This document shows positions 11,218-22,972 of a stretch of 64,000 nt of DNA, piece by piece. This stretch comes from Tipula vernalis (lineage: Eukaryota; Arthropoda; Insecta; Diptera; Tipulidae): contig OY282560.1 in the NCBI GenBank assembly GCA_958295665.1, positions 186,481,561-186,545,560 on the forward strand. Reading direction: 5' to 3'. The position numbers and the translations under genes are program-made. The notes below the pieces were generated by a model, which searched no databases, was not told the origin of the DNA, and saw only the letters and a program-made list of their open reading frames with translations. The stretch's first letter is position 1. The number at the start of each line of letters is the position of its first letter.

Positions 11218-14200
11218 CACAGACACCTACATGTATCCAGACACAGTAATATTTTTGTCAATGTGTGTATTGAATTTTTTCTTTATTGAATTTGTTTAGT
11301 TTCTCTCTATATTTCGAAGTGGAACGTTGTGTTTTAAGGTAATGTCACTGGATTTATTTGAATTAGTTAATGTTTTCAATTAATTATTTTAGTGTTGTGT
11401 TATTATAATATTACAGTTCGGCTTTTATAAACAAATTCCGTATTTAATGGAATACAATTAGAAAATATGCCTCGAAGATGTTGTGTTGATGGGTGCTTGA
11501 GTAATTCGACCCAAAATAAAGAAAACAATAGTGAGACAATTCCGACATTTTCTTTTCCTGTGGATTCAAATTTGAAATTTAAATGGATAGCAGCTATTAA
11601 AAAGCCAAATTGGGAGCCGTCGAAGTACTCGGCGATATGCGTACAACATTTTTTACCAGGTCAAGTGCAAAAAAATTTAATGCTGAGAAACGAAGATACA
11701 AATTACCCAATTTCAAGATCAAAATTGTTAAATGGGAGCATTCCAACAGTTTTTCCCGGCCAACCTCATCAACACGAACCGCCAAACAAACGTAAGCCAC
11801 CAGAAAAGCGACTAGAAGAAATCAATTGTAGAATTGAGAAAAATAATGAAGCTATTCTGCAAGCCGACATGATTAAGGGATATCAGGACGTTCTACAAAA
11901 TTATAAAGAGAAAATGAACAAAAACATTTTAACAGAGTATAAGACTTTCGAACAAAAAGCTAGTTTGACTTTTTACATAGTTGATGGTGATTTACAAAAA
12001 GGATGTAATTTCAAAATAAGAATAGTGATTTGCAGTGATTTGAAGGTCAATATTTTTACATATAGTGAGTTAGTAAGTAAGCAAGATTTAAATTGGATTC
12101 TTCCAAATACTTTAAAATTAACACTCTGGTCTCAATTGGAAAATCTGTTGGTAAGATATAAAAATTTTGAAAATATTAATACTTCTAAAGATTGTAACAC
12201 CCTGCTGGAAAATGCGCTTAACATAATGAATTTGGCTTTAGAAAACATCCCTGACGACTTTGAATTTTATAACGAGCTGAATTTTTTGACCGATCAAATA
12301 AAATTATTATTAATGAAAAGTAAAGTACCTAGATATTCCCAAAATACTATAATAGTTTCCCACCTTTTACATTCGCAGTCTAGTGCAGCCTACAATATTA
12401 TACGGCAATATTTAACTCTACCACATCCGGAACATATTCGCCACATTTCCACATCTTTAAATGTTTCTCCTAACACAGAAATTTCCAATAATAATTAATT
12501 AAAAAACATTGTTGAAACTTTAACCGATAGGGAAAAGAAAGTAATTTTAATGATTGACGAAATTTACGTTAAATCCGGGATTGATTACAAAAGTGGTAGT
12601 GTAAAAGGTTTCGCAAACAATAATTCAGATTCTTTAGCTAAGACTGTTCAAACTTTTATGGTTAAATCTGCATTTGGAAATTTCAAGGAAGTTGTGAAAT
12701 TGATACCCGTTAAAACTTGCACAGGGAAAGAACTGCATCAGCTAACCAAAAACATCTTGCAGTATTTATACAATATTGGTTTAGAAGTTTTTGTAATTAT
12801 GACCGACAATAATAGTATAAATAGAACAATGTTTGAAATGTTTACTGGCAATAAAGATAGTTTCTCATTCCTCCATCCCTGCGATTCTGAACGTCTTGTA
12901 TTTTGTTGTTATGATTCTGTCCATATTTTTAAAAATATACGCAATAATTGGTTATATGTTAAAAATTTTGATTATTCATTTGTATACCCAGACTTCGAAA
13001 CCCGAGAAATTAAATATGCTCGATTTTCCGATTTAAGAGAGCAATATATGAAAGAAATAAGCTTACCTGCTAAAACTGCTTTCAAATTGAACTTTAAATC
13101 TATGTATCCAAACAATTTAGAACGCCAAAAAGTTACACTTGTCGATAATGTATTTCACTGCAGCACAATTGCTGCCCTTCTACAAAATAACAAAAATGAA
13201 ACAGCTGATTTCCTGGAAATAATTAGAAGATGGTGGGATATTTTAAACCTAAAATCGAAATTTAAAGGAACAGCGAAACGAAATGAATATTCCGAACCAA
13301 TTACAAGCCCTGAAGACAGTAAAATAAAATTTTTAGAAAAAATCATAGAATGGCTTGAAGACTGGCATAACACAGAAAATAATAATGGTAGGTTGTCTCG
13401 TGAAACACATACTGCCATGGTTAAATCTACGAAAGCGTTAATAAAGATCTCAGAATACTCATTTAAACAGTTTGGTATAGCTTACATTCTTCTCGGTAAA
13501 TTTCAATCTGATGACATCGAAAAAAGGTTTAGTAAATACAGATTTTTATCGGGACGGTGTTACAACGTTTCATTTCGAAATATTTCTGAATCCGAAAACC
13601 AATTGCGAATTAGGAAAATTTTTCGAAAATCAATTCCATTAAATCTTTTTAAAAATAACGAAAACCTTGAGTACGTAGATGACTCAAATCTGGTTTCAAT
13701 GTCTGATTACACAAATGTATTAAACTCGGATTATTTAGCGAATGTGGAATTGGATGATATTTCGAATAATTACGTATGCGGTTATGCGGCACACTCAATT
13801 TGTAAGAAGATTTCATGTTCCGATTGCCAGTTTGTGTTCATTAAAGAAAAAGGGACTAAAATTCATGAGACTTATTTCGACTATATGCAAAGAGGTGGCT
13901 TGGTTCAACCAACTCAGGTGGTGCAACAGCTATTTTTCCATATGTGCGCAATTTTCCAAGAAATTATTCGTAATGGTGAAATGAAAACAAAATTTTTCTG
14001 CGAAACAAGTCAAAGAAAAATTTTACATTGCCTTACCTTAAATAGCGTTCAGCAAGAAAATTTTTATATCGACACCAATAGAGTTTGCAATTGCGGACAA
14101 ACAAATATTAACATTTTCAAAATGTTATTATTTCCCATGGCAAACATTATATTGTTAAATTACTGCAAGGAAGTAAACCATAACTTTGCCAAAGTAAATT

Positions 14201-14637
14201 TTAATAAAAGAAAATTAAACAATTTTTTATAAATTTTCTTGATATGTGATAATATATACCTTTATAATTTTCTTTATAAGTAATTACCTAATGAAATATG
14301 TATTGTGATAAATTTTCGTTATTCCTACTTATTGTTTAAAAATGTTTTATTTAATTTTAATTTCATTAATATTAGTTATATATTAGTCAAAAATGAATTG
14401 AATTCCAAAATTTATGTTTTATTTATTTTATTATTTATGTATTATTAAATATTGTTGAATTATTAAAATTAAAAAAAAAAATTGTAGTTTTATTTGCATT
14501 TCAATGAAAATCATCCAAAAAACAATTCCCATGCATTTTTTGTTAATTTGTGTCCGTTGTTCAATTTCATTCAATAGACCGTATATGTGTGTTAGTGCAA
14601 AACATAATACTGTGTCTGGATACATGTAGGTGTCTAT
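11218..14637 (+). mobile_element. P-element-like (THAP) DNA transposon, 3.4 kb
   Basis: Inverted ends of about 35 bp share the core ACACCTACATGTATCCAGAC, beginning CACAG at the left and CATAG at the right, with two mismatches. GGTACAAT flanks both sides (11210-11217 and 14638-14645), an 8-bp duplication as in the P superfamily; placing the ends at CA...TG gives 7 bp instead. The inside is filled by one THAP-transposase reading frame. It landed in the left end of the hAT-like element, whose sequence resumes after it. Ends, duplication and gene agree, so the call is firm. Confidence 0.9.
11467..14232 (+). pseudogene. P-element-like THAP transposase, one in-frame stop
   Basis: One frame of 921 codons plus its terminal stop is interrupted only by TAA at 12496-12498 (codon 344). 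Residues 1-97 are a THAP zinc finger: C5/C6 and C10, W40, C58-x2-H61 and the S-I-P-T-V-F box at 91-96; it binds the transposon ends. A charged, probably coiled-coil segment follows at about 105-165. After the stop come the RNase H-like DDE parts: L-M-I-D-E-I-Y with the first Asp, V-I-M-T-D-N-N with the second, and the family block H-I-F-K-N-I-R-N-N-W. A C-terminal C-x2-C pair (K-I-S-C-S-D-C) is also present. The length is somewhat over that of the Drosophila P transposase (about 750 residues, from memory). I see no convincing intron around the stop, and the frame is the same on both sides, so a recent nonsense change is the simplest reading. A natural two-product arrangement, as with the P-element third intron, is less likely. 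Confidence 0.85.
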
Positions 14638-15279
14638 GGTACAATTGTACTTTTTTCGATACAATTCATTTGTAAAAGTACAATAGTACATTACATTGAA
14701 ATTCAGTACAATCTGAAATCATTAAACAGTTTTCCTTATGCGTTTTTTGCCTTATTAAATTTAAAAGCACAAATTCAAGTAACTGAAAATTATAAAAATT
14801 GTATACGAGGTACAAATTAAACATAAATCTTCAAATTTTTAGTAGTATCTCATTAATTAATTAATTTGTGGTTTTTGTTGCTTAATTTTTTATTAATTCC
14901 TTAATAAAAAAAATTCGACGTTCTGACCGCCATTGTCACAATTTATACAATAGTTTAAATGAAAACTTTTGATAACGTATGTTTTCCTAACGTAGCTAGG
15001 GTAGAATTTTTAAAATGAAAAATACTCAGTTTAACGGAAATATAATAATAAGTCAAAGGTAGCAGTGTCGGAAATAAGACAGACACTTGAATCTGCAGCA
15101 AAAATTCAGATAACTCGTTACAGTTTAAGTCAAATAAGAAGAGCAAGAGATTTTCGTGACAAGGTGAGTTTGTAAATTTATCAGATATGAAGAGTACTAC
15201 ATCATAATTTGATGAGACGGCTCGTAATGTGATTTTGAAATAGGATGGTGAATGTGTTGACAATTCGAGATAGTTAAAA

Positions 15280-16089
15280 GGTAAAATGTTTCCTGAATGA
15301 GCATCCCGATTTGTATGTATTGAAAAATGATAAGGGTAAATTAACGATACTTATGGAAACAGAATATAAGAGAAATGCGGAATGTTGGTCAAAATTAAAT
15401 ATATTCATTCCGTCTAGGAACCTTCGGGAAAAAATTAATAAAAAATAGGTTAAATCCATCAAAAATTACCAAGGTATAACCAGGCGTATATTCTGTGGTC
15501 AAAAGGCAAAACAGCCTAAATCAAATTTGATAATTTTTCTAGAGAGGTAGAAAAAGTTGAATTTAAAATTCGTTTTTTGTTTTGCCTTTTGAGCACACAA
15601 TTATATGGTCTACCAAAAGTGCCCAAGGTTGGTATTTTTTGCGACCAATCATACGCTGTTTAGGTTCTCTTGTATAATTTATCTGAATTTTTGTCTAATA
15701 TTTCAAATTGTTATGTGGGAAATAACTTTCGGCTGTAAAAACGCGAAATATTTTAAAAATTAAATTAGAAATATATCTCTACTAACAAATTGCTTTAAAT
15801 ATGGTTTCATTGTTCACGAACGTTGACTCATCTTTGCTAATATTTTTGGTTAAACAATTTTGGAATAACATTAAAACAAATAGTAATACAAATTTGGAGT
15901 TAAATAATTTTGTAGAAGCATTAAAATTAGTGATTGATCATATGTAATTTAGTTTTGGCGAAAGATGTTTTAGGCAAGCGCTTGGTTGATTGATAGGTTC
16001 GCCAGTTATTCCGACTGTGGCAAACCTATTGATTGAACACATGGAAACTAAAGTGTTGGAAGCATCTTCCGTCAAACCTATCACCTTCG
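15280..16089 (+). pseudogene. Penelope-like retroelement: RT part
   Basis: Several frames joined together match the Penelope-like RT in order. They give F-L-N-E-H-P-D...K-N-D-K-G-K (about 15290-15345), Y-G-L-P-K (about 15604), a middle block ending V-G-N-N, then S-L-F-T-N-V (about 15805), and G-S-P-V-I-P-T-V-A-N-L-L with the following E-H-M-E (about 15990-16045). Penelope-like elements copy themselves with this telomerase-related RT and a GIY-YIG endonuclease. Stops and shifts are frequent. The copy breaks off just before the expected Y-V-D-D block, where a foldback element begins at 16090. The match is by recognised motif order, so the family call is good and the exact ends are not. Confidence 0.75.
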
Positions 16090-17428
16090 TGAAGTTGGCC
16101 CAAAATTTTATCCCAAAAAATTATGATAGTTAACGTTGGCAACACCACTTCAAATCTTATGAAACAAAGTAAACTATCATGAGAGTAAAATAATAGTCCA
16201 TGTAATGTCACGATAGATTTCTATAATAAATTTTGATAGGTTTTTTTTAAAATAGATAAATACATTTTACAGAATGCTAAAAATTATGGCACCATAAATT
16301 CATAAGTTATTTTATTTCGCCGCTTCCTATTTGAATTTATATTAACAAACAAAAAAAATAATAATAATCCAATTAACAATGTCAGCCCAAATAAATTTCT
16401 ATCATGATAGCAAAATTTATCACGACAGACTCTCAGCCCAAAAATAAAACTATCAATGGAAAGGAAATATACTAGAATAACTAAGGAGAACTATGTAAAT
16501 TTTCGCAATGCAACAGAGTATTTTCTCTAGTACTGTGTTGTTGGCACCAATCTCCTGGTGATTTTTTATTAGGCCTATCAATTGTGAGTACTCTGGAACA
16601 TTTTCAGAATTTTGTGATGGGGATAGCATGGTCAAATATGACTGGAAATCCTTGTGAGCAGTATTTAATTTGATTTTTGCAATTTTGAAAATGTTTCAGA
16701 GTACTCACAATTGATAGGCCTAATAAAAAATCATCAGAAGATTGGTGCCAACAACACAGTACTTGAGAAAATACTCAGTTGCATTGCGAAAATCAAATTA
16801 AATACGACTCACAAGGATTTCCAGGCATGTTTGACCTTGCTATCCCCATCACAAAATTCTGAAAATGTTCCAGAGTACTAACAATTGATAGGCCTAACAA
16901 AACAGTACTTGAGAAAATACTCAGTAGAATTGCGAAAATCAAATTAAATACGGCTCACAAGGATTTCCGGCTATATTTGACTATGCTATCCCCATCACAA
17001 AATTCTGAAAATATTCCAGAGTACCAACAATTGATAGGCCTAATAAAAACTCATGAGGAGATTGGTGCCAACAACACAGTACTAGAGAAAATACTCAGTT
17101 GCATTGCGGAAATTTACAAAGTTCTCCTTAGTTATTCTAGTATGTTTCCTTTCCATTGATAGTTTTATTTTTGGGATGAGAGTCTGTGTTATAAATTTTG
17201 CTATCATGATAGAAATTTTTTTGGGCTGACATTATTAACTGTGTGACGTGTTATACATCTTTTTTTGGGCTGAAACCAAAGTATGAGGATTTTTTTTTTT
17301 TTTTTTGGGCTGACATATTAAATTTTATCACGATATACCTTTTTTTGGGCTGACACTGAATCATAAAGAAAAATTTTATTTTAGTATTACCCCTGCGCTT
17401 TTTTGCGATGAATTTTGGGCCAACTTCA
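16090..17428. mobile_element. Foldback element, 1.34 kb, inside the Penelope-like copy
   Basis: The outer ends are inverted: TGAAGTTGGCCCAAAATT at 16090 and its complement ending at 17428. A longer inner inverted repeat of roughly 280 bp pairs 16378-16660 with about 16970-17240. Its two arms carry matching 60-residue frames: 16453-16635 on minus and 16977-17159 on plus, both M-T-M-L-S-P-S-Q-N-S-E-N at the start and S-S-x-F-P-F-H at the end. Two further direct copies of part of the unit lie between the arms (about 16690-16890 and 16880-16975). The word TTTTTGGGCTGACA recurs near the right end (17218, 17262, 17304, 17340) and inverted at the left (16380, 16432). I cannot tell whether the repeated frame is a captured gene piece. 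Confidence 0.75.
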
Positions 17429-17433
17429 CATAC

Positions 17434-17770
17434 ATAAACCTATCCTCCGATCTACTATCTTTAAATGACGCTGAAATACTTGATAAGGAGCAAAATCTCA
17501 ATAAAAGGCTAGTTTTGGAAAGCTTTTATATCAAGAAACATTAAAATTCTTCTCAAAATTTATTAAATGCCAAGAAGTTTCCAAATTTTTATTAAATTAT
17601 TAGGATAGCAAATTATAAATATATAGCTTAAATTATATACCCTAGTTAATTTAGGGAAATATTCAATATCATACATTGTATAAATTGTACCCTTCAAAAT
17701 GGCGGAGTATACCGCTGAAACGTCGACGGTTGTTAAACAACTGGATTAATAGTATTTGCTTATTTATAAT
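17434..17770 (+). pseudogene. Penelope-like retroelement: C-terminal end and 3' tail
   Basis: Beyond the foldback element the frame gives A-E-I-L-D-K-E-Q-N, then N-K-R-L-V-L-E-S-F-Y-I-K-K, matching the very end of Penelope-like proteins after the GIY-YIG nuclease. The nuclease core itself is missing. About 150 bp downstream is a GCGG/CCGC stem followed by TGAAACGTC (near 17700-17732), recalling the ribozyme-like 3' parts of these elements. It is on the same strand as the RT part at 15280-16089, so both are taken as one interrupted copy. Confidence 0.6.
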
Positions 17771-18898
17771 CCAGAGAAAATATGATAATAAATTATTCTG
17801 CACAACAAAATAAATTACAATAATAAGCGTTGCGCGATATTCTCATTGAACTAAATCTTCCCACACTCTTTTCTTAACGCTTTTTGATACCAGGTTTGTT
17901 AAGCTGCTTGTTATTGAAATTCTTTCTAACAATTTTTCTAAAGTTGTACATTTTGAGTTTGAATATACATACTTTAAACAATCTCTTTAACTAAACCCTA
18001 TACTACCTTAGGCTGAACAATATAGTGCTGATATGTTTTTTTTTATAGTATCACTAAGCTTTACTTAGGCGTTGCCCATAATGCTAGTAATACCTTGCGC
18101 AGTGACATTATGTTTGCGATAGGAAATATAGGAAGTGTTCTCAATCATTTAGGGTACTCGTGTTAACGTTTTTTTAAAAGGTTTAAATCATTGGAATGCT
18201 CTTTCAACAAGTCCGTCACACAATCTGGGGTTCATTCAGCAAGTAGCTTGTTAAGTGCATTTGCTAAGGAATTAAAGTAGTTCTTCATTTTTCGTTTTTC
18301 TTTGAGCTGCTTTGATATAAACGAATCCAGTGGATAAGCATTACCTTTCTTAAGAGCATTTGAATATAGAGTATTATTGCTGTTTAACGGTAGTATCAAG
18401 GCTTAGATGTACCAAAAAAGGTAGTTTGAATCTGACCAACTAAAGTTCTCCAAAAGCACTCACAATTTCTAGATTACACTGCTTTGGCTACAAGATTTAA
18501 TGTTTGCCTGACTTGAGGTTGCAGTAAAAACATGCAGCGGCCGAATTCTTAACGGCAGCTACAATTTTTGGGTACTTCTTTTATATAAAAAACAACATTA
18601 AAAAAAATAAGTACAATTCAACTCAATTTAGTACAATATCATTTCAATTTTTAGTACAATTCCAAAAATGCATTTTCCATCACTGGATGTACGTCTATTA
18701 TCTTGTAAGTACATAATTGAGTCGATTGTTGTCGATTAGTTTTAGTTTAGAAAAAAAACTTATGAACGTCGGTCGTGCGATTTTTTGTATCGCGAAATAA
18801 AAAAGATGAATTATGGGTTTTCTTAATTAAAATACCCATTTTTCGTCTAATATGAATGAAAACAAATTGATTTTGTTTCGTAATAATACGGCCCAAAA

Positions 18899-19826
18899 CC
18901 TACATAGGAATTCAAACATAATATTTTTCAAAAAATCGATTTCTCTATAAAGTTAGCAGTTCGTTGGACTAATAAAGCTTTATTCAAAATTGTTTGTGCA
19001 AATTAAAAATTAAGACAAAAAAACACATTTAAAGGAACAAACAGTTACTCGCGACATGATGTGTTCTTTATAAATAGTAGATCTACAAATAAAGAAAAGT
19101 GAGTTTTCCAGCGAGTGTAAAATTTCTCAAGCATGCGGTAAATCACTTTTGTCACGCGTCGAATATGCCATTTTTCGTTGTATACTTGACGAAAAATACC
19201 CAAATTAAACAATTACAATCACTGGAAAACTTTCACTTTTCTTTACTTGTAGAACAATCTACTATTATTTGTGTAAATTGTTCCTTTTAAAGTGGAGAAA
19301 AAAGAAAAACTGATTTTTTTTGTTTTCTTCACATTTTTATTTATATTTCGATAATGGATGAACGGCCGTTAACGGGACAAAAACCTTTTCACATGGTTCG
19401 ACGACCTCTTTATAACAATTTTTATTTTTGAAAATCGCTGAAAATATTTCTCTCATTTAAGGTCGCCGGGCCGCGCGTTGTTTTATTATTTATAACTCGG
19501 TAAGGGTTGGACGGCCTTTAGTCAACCAACACCATTTAATTTGCATGAAACGATTAAACTATCCTAATTCATATACTACCAAACTATCCTATTCTATGTG
19601 ACCTCTTACTTTATACTCTAGGCGTATGTAGTTCTACATTTAAAGGTCGTGTCTCACAATCTTCTGCTTTTTTGTCTTAAGTTTTAATATGCACAAACAA
19701 TTTTGAAGACATATTTTAAGCAGTTTTGAATTAAGCTTCATTATTAGTTCAACCAACTTCTCTAATTTTACAATGAAATCGATTTTAAAGTAAATATTTT
19801 TTGAATTCCTATAGATTGTGTGCCGT
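18899..19826. mobile_element. Nested palindromic (foldback-like) element
   Basis: The outer arms of about 135-185 bp (18899-19035 and 19644-19826) are inverted copies that share TAGGAATTCAAA, ATCGATTT, CAAAATTGTTTGTGCA and TTAAGACAAAAAA. A second inverted pair lies inside (about 19031-19120 and 19205-19290), sharing AATAGTAGAT, AAAGAAAAGTGA and TTTTCCAG. I see no supported gene in it. The outer limits are approximate and no target duplication was recognised. Confidence 0.65.
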
Positions 19827-19829
19827 ACA

Positions 19830-20234
19830 TGAAGTCAAAATATAAAGTGTATGCTGTTTAATGCGGGACACCCTTAAAATGGAAGAAGCATCCCGTCTTC
19901 ACCCTTTTTATTTATTTTAAAAGTCCTATAGGGTCAAAGTAAAATACTTTAACTTAATTTCCGGCAGAGATATGTGGTACAGTGTTCGTTATGTTGTGAA
20001 AATGGACACGAGTTTTTGAGTAGTAAACTACTTGTAATTGTTAATTTTTTTTTTTAAATTCCTGAATATCCGTGAATTTATTTATTTATTTAGTTATCCT
20101 TATCACCAACTTATTTAATTGTTTATATAGTTATAACGAACTGGTTACATTATTAAAAGAATTAATAAAATTATATCATTAAAATATTTCAAAATATTTT
20201 TTTTCAAAATTTACCAATAATCTAAAAGATGCTT
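19830..20234. other. Short AT-rich spacer
   Basis: No gene or repeat that I can support. Confidence 0.4.
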
Positions 20235-21690
20235 TGGCACCAATTTCTTAGATGGGTCTCTACGAATAAAAAGGGGCTCAGTATTTATTAATTTGCATCA
20301 ACCTCGATATGCTGGAAGTATGAAAGCAGGCAGGCTTACATCTCTAGGTAGCCTCGGGAGAGCTTACATTTAATAGCGCTTTTACACTCTATCTATGCCA
20401 TCTGAGTAGTTATTATAAAACAGATTCCATACGGCAACACCATATTCTAACAATGAACGAACAAACGGGATGTATAAAATTTTAATCACATAAGAATTCT
20501 GAAAATCTTTGGAAAACCTTTTAAAAAACCAAAGCATAGAATTCGCTTTAGAAATGCAACCCTCAATGTGCTTATGAAATGACAGATTCGAAGTAAAAGT
20601 TATACCTAAATTTTTAAACTTATCGACACTTTCAATAATGCAATCGTCAAAAAAGTAAACGTAACTAGCGGGTGAGTGTAATCGGGTGAAGCAGATTCTT
20701 TTGCATTTGTAGATCTATAGCATCAAATTATGCGATGTACACTAAGCTTTGAAGTTTGTCGGATCCGATTGAAAGTTAATTGCATCATTGGCGCAAGAAA
20801 TAGTTGTGAAAATTTTAATGTCGTCCGCATAAATTACTTAGACAATTTACCACATCATTTACAAAAAGAATAAAAAACATGGAGCCAAATGACTACCTTG
20901 ATGGGCTCCCGAAGAACTCTTGAAGTGAAATTATACCAATTTTCACTATTTGAGTTCTAAATTCCAGGTAAGACCTAATCCAATCAATCGGCAAAACAGT
21001 TACCATCCAAGGAGTCAAGTTTCCGCAGCAGCAATTCATGATCGATCTTATCAAAGGCCTTTCACAAATCAGTGTAAATGACCTGTACAAAATTACCATT
21101 TAATAGTGCATATAAAATATAATTTGAAAACAAAACTAAGTTAGTTACAGTTCACCTATCAAGGAAAAATTCAAGCTATCCTGTGAAAAATCCATGAGAA
21201 ATGAATATCTTAACATGAAACCTCAATTTCCCTTTAACTAGTTACACACAATGCTTTGTTAAAACTGAAATAATGCAAATACCTCTATAGTTCTTGACAT
21301 CGCTTCAAGATCCAGATTTAAAAATTGGCTTAATAAGTAAGCGTTCCCATAGGAGAGAGAGGCAACTAGGGAAATATGGCCAGAAATTGCACTACCGGCT
21401 AATGTTAGAAAATGAGTGGAATACAATCGAATCCGGAACTTTCATTAATATCAAGGATTGACCATTCGGATAAAATAGTATCTACTTCGAGACGAAACAT
21501 AGAATATTTTGACTCCCTTACAACATTATTCAAAATACATAGATTTTGAATTATATACAATGTCCAACAAATTAGTTGTCCATTAGATTTGTTTTTGTAA
21601 TAAACAAAATGCGAAAAGTTATTCGGCTTTGATTTAGTTGATGATGCAAGCTCCAGAATATAACTGCTGTAAAGAATATATATGTACATA
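20235..21690 (-). pseudogene. Jockey-type non-LTR reverse transcriptase remnant
   Basis: On the minus strand, joined frames give the RT blocks of Jockey-group LINEs in order: S-S-G-F-D (about 21420), K-P-I-F-K-S-G...N-Y-R-G (about 21280-21330), V-I-Y-T-D-L and K-A-F-D-K-I-D-H-E-L-L (about 21030-21090), and D-W-I-R-S-Y-L-E-F-R-T-Q-I-V-K (about 20940-20985). They continue as F-A-D-D-I-K-like residues (about 20840), the K-N-L-G-I-T-F thumb block (about 20620) and a tail near E-P-L-F-I-R-R-D at about 20265. The enzyme primes cDNA on nicked chromosomal DNA. There are many stops and shifts, and no endonuclease or 3' tail was identified. It is an old fragment. Confidence 0.8.
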
Positions 21691-21724
21691 CATACTATAT
21701 TTATATATATATTCTTTAATAGAG

Positions 21725-22972
21725 TTTCCCAAAATTTGGCTCTTTCCAGCGCCCCTCCTCTCCCCCTCGACGAGTAATACTTTTTGGAAATTAAGAAATT
21801 GAGCGATTTTAGGCTATTCTCGATAGGTAACCATTCTACTTAGGTTGCTTTATCTTAATGTTATAGGCATCATTCTCTTCGTTTTTTATTGAACTTTCAT
21901 TTGAAGTCAGTTTCAGCCTCATATTTAATATTGGCTAAATGCGACACCAAAAGGTACAATCTTATTTTTTTATTAGAAAATGGCAAGTTTTAAAATTTTC
22001 GCTAAATCAGTGAATTTTTACTAAAATACATAGACTCAGTTTTTTCATGTTTTCATGACCTTTACAAATTTTTGAACCACATTTAATTTTTTCAAACACT
22101 TTTAAAGTTGGGTACAAGCGCTTGAATGCACCCAATTTTTCGGAAATCGTAATATTACACCTCTGTAACTTTTCTCGTTTTACTCCGAACGGCACTAGCT
22201 TTTGGAAGCAAGCTCATCGTTTTATCCTCACAACACCTCATGAAATACTTATTTGGATATTGAGATCCTAACTGTGTTATAATTTTTTAAAACACCTTAT
22301 AACTCGTTAAAAAAAAATCAGCGGTAATAACGCACGTTTTAATTCTGTATTTCACAAATATCTCAGCTTCTGTTTATCTTGTTAAAAAAAAAGTATGTAC
22401 CACTTTATTTATTTTGAGTTTGCCTTTAAATCGAACATTTTTAACTGAATATTACAATAAAAAAATTAAAATCTCTCAGATTAATTTTGATTTTATATAG
22501 ATCATAACGAAATTCAGAAGCATATGGAAAAGCTCAATAGTAGGTTCAACACTGTTAAAAATTCACAGTTGTGATCCCGTTGATGAAAAAAGGTGCAAAT
22601 TAACTTGTATCTGCTACTAAACTTACCCCTACTTATAATTTTAAAAATGTTAGATTTAAAGGCAAACTCATAATAAATAAAATGGTACATACTTTTTTTT
22701 AATATGATAAACAGAAGCTGAGATATTTGTGAAATACGGAATTAAAACGTACGTTACTACTCCTGATTTTTTTTAACGAGCTATTAGGTGTTTTAAAAAA
22801 ATTATAACGTAGTGGGGCGAGAAAACGGAGAGAATGAGGCCTATAACTTTAAAAACAAAGCAACCAAAGTAGAATGATTACCTCTCTATTAGCCTAAAAT
22901 CACTCAATTTCTTAACTTCAAAAAATCATAGCTTGAGAAGTGTGGGCCAGGAAGGGGTCAACTTTTGGGAAA
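21725..22972. mobile_element. Foldback element, about 1.25 kb
   Basis: The ends are inverted (TTTCCCAAAA at 21725, TTTTGGGAAA ending at 22972). Two long arm pairs are visible. The outer pair, about 21780-21890 with 22816-22915, shares TTAAGAAATTGAG and TTTTAGGCTA-type words. The inner pair, about 22270-22450 with 22640-22810, shares TTCACAAATATCTCAGCTTC and AGTTTGCCTTTAAATC. There is no coding content. The central loop is about 190 bp. Confidence 0.7.

Larger units (their letters stand above)
11194..18685. mobile_element. hAT-like element hosting nested insertions
   Basis: The left end is CAGTGATGGAA at 11194 and the right end is its inverse, TTCCATCACTG, at 18675-18685. Exact 8-bp duplications GATGTACG flank both, the pattern of hAT transposons. 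Words like GTACAATT recur just inside both ends (for example 11211, 14639, 14681, 18611, 18631, 18653); such subterminal repeats are typical binding sites in hAT elements. A P-like transposon interrupts it at 11218. A Penelope-like remnant lies inside at about 15280-17760 and carries a foldback element. The rest, about 17830-18600, has no open frame I can assign, so the copy is non-autonomous or heavily decayed. The ends are well supported; the transposase identity is not. Confidence 0.75.
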
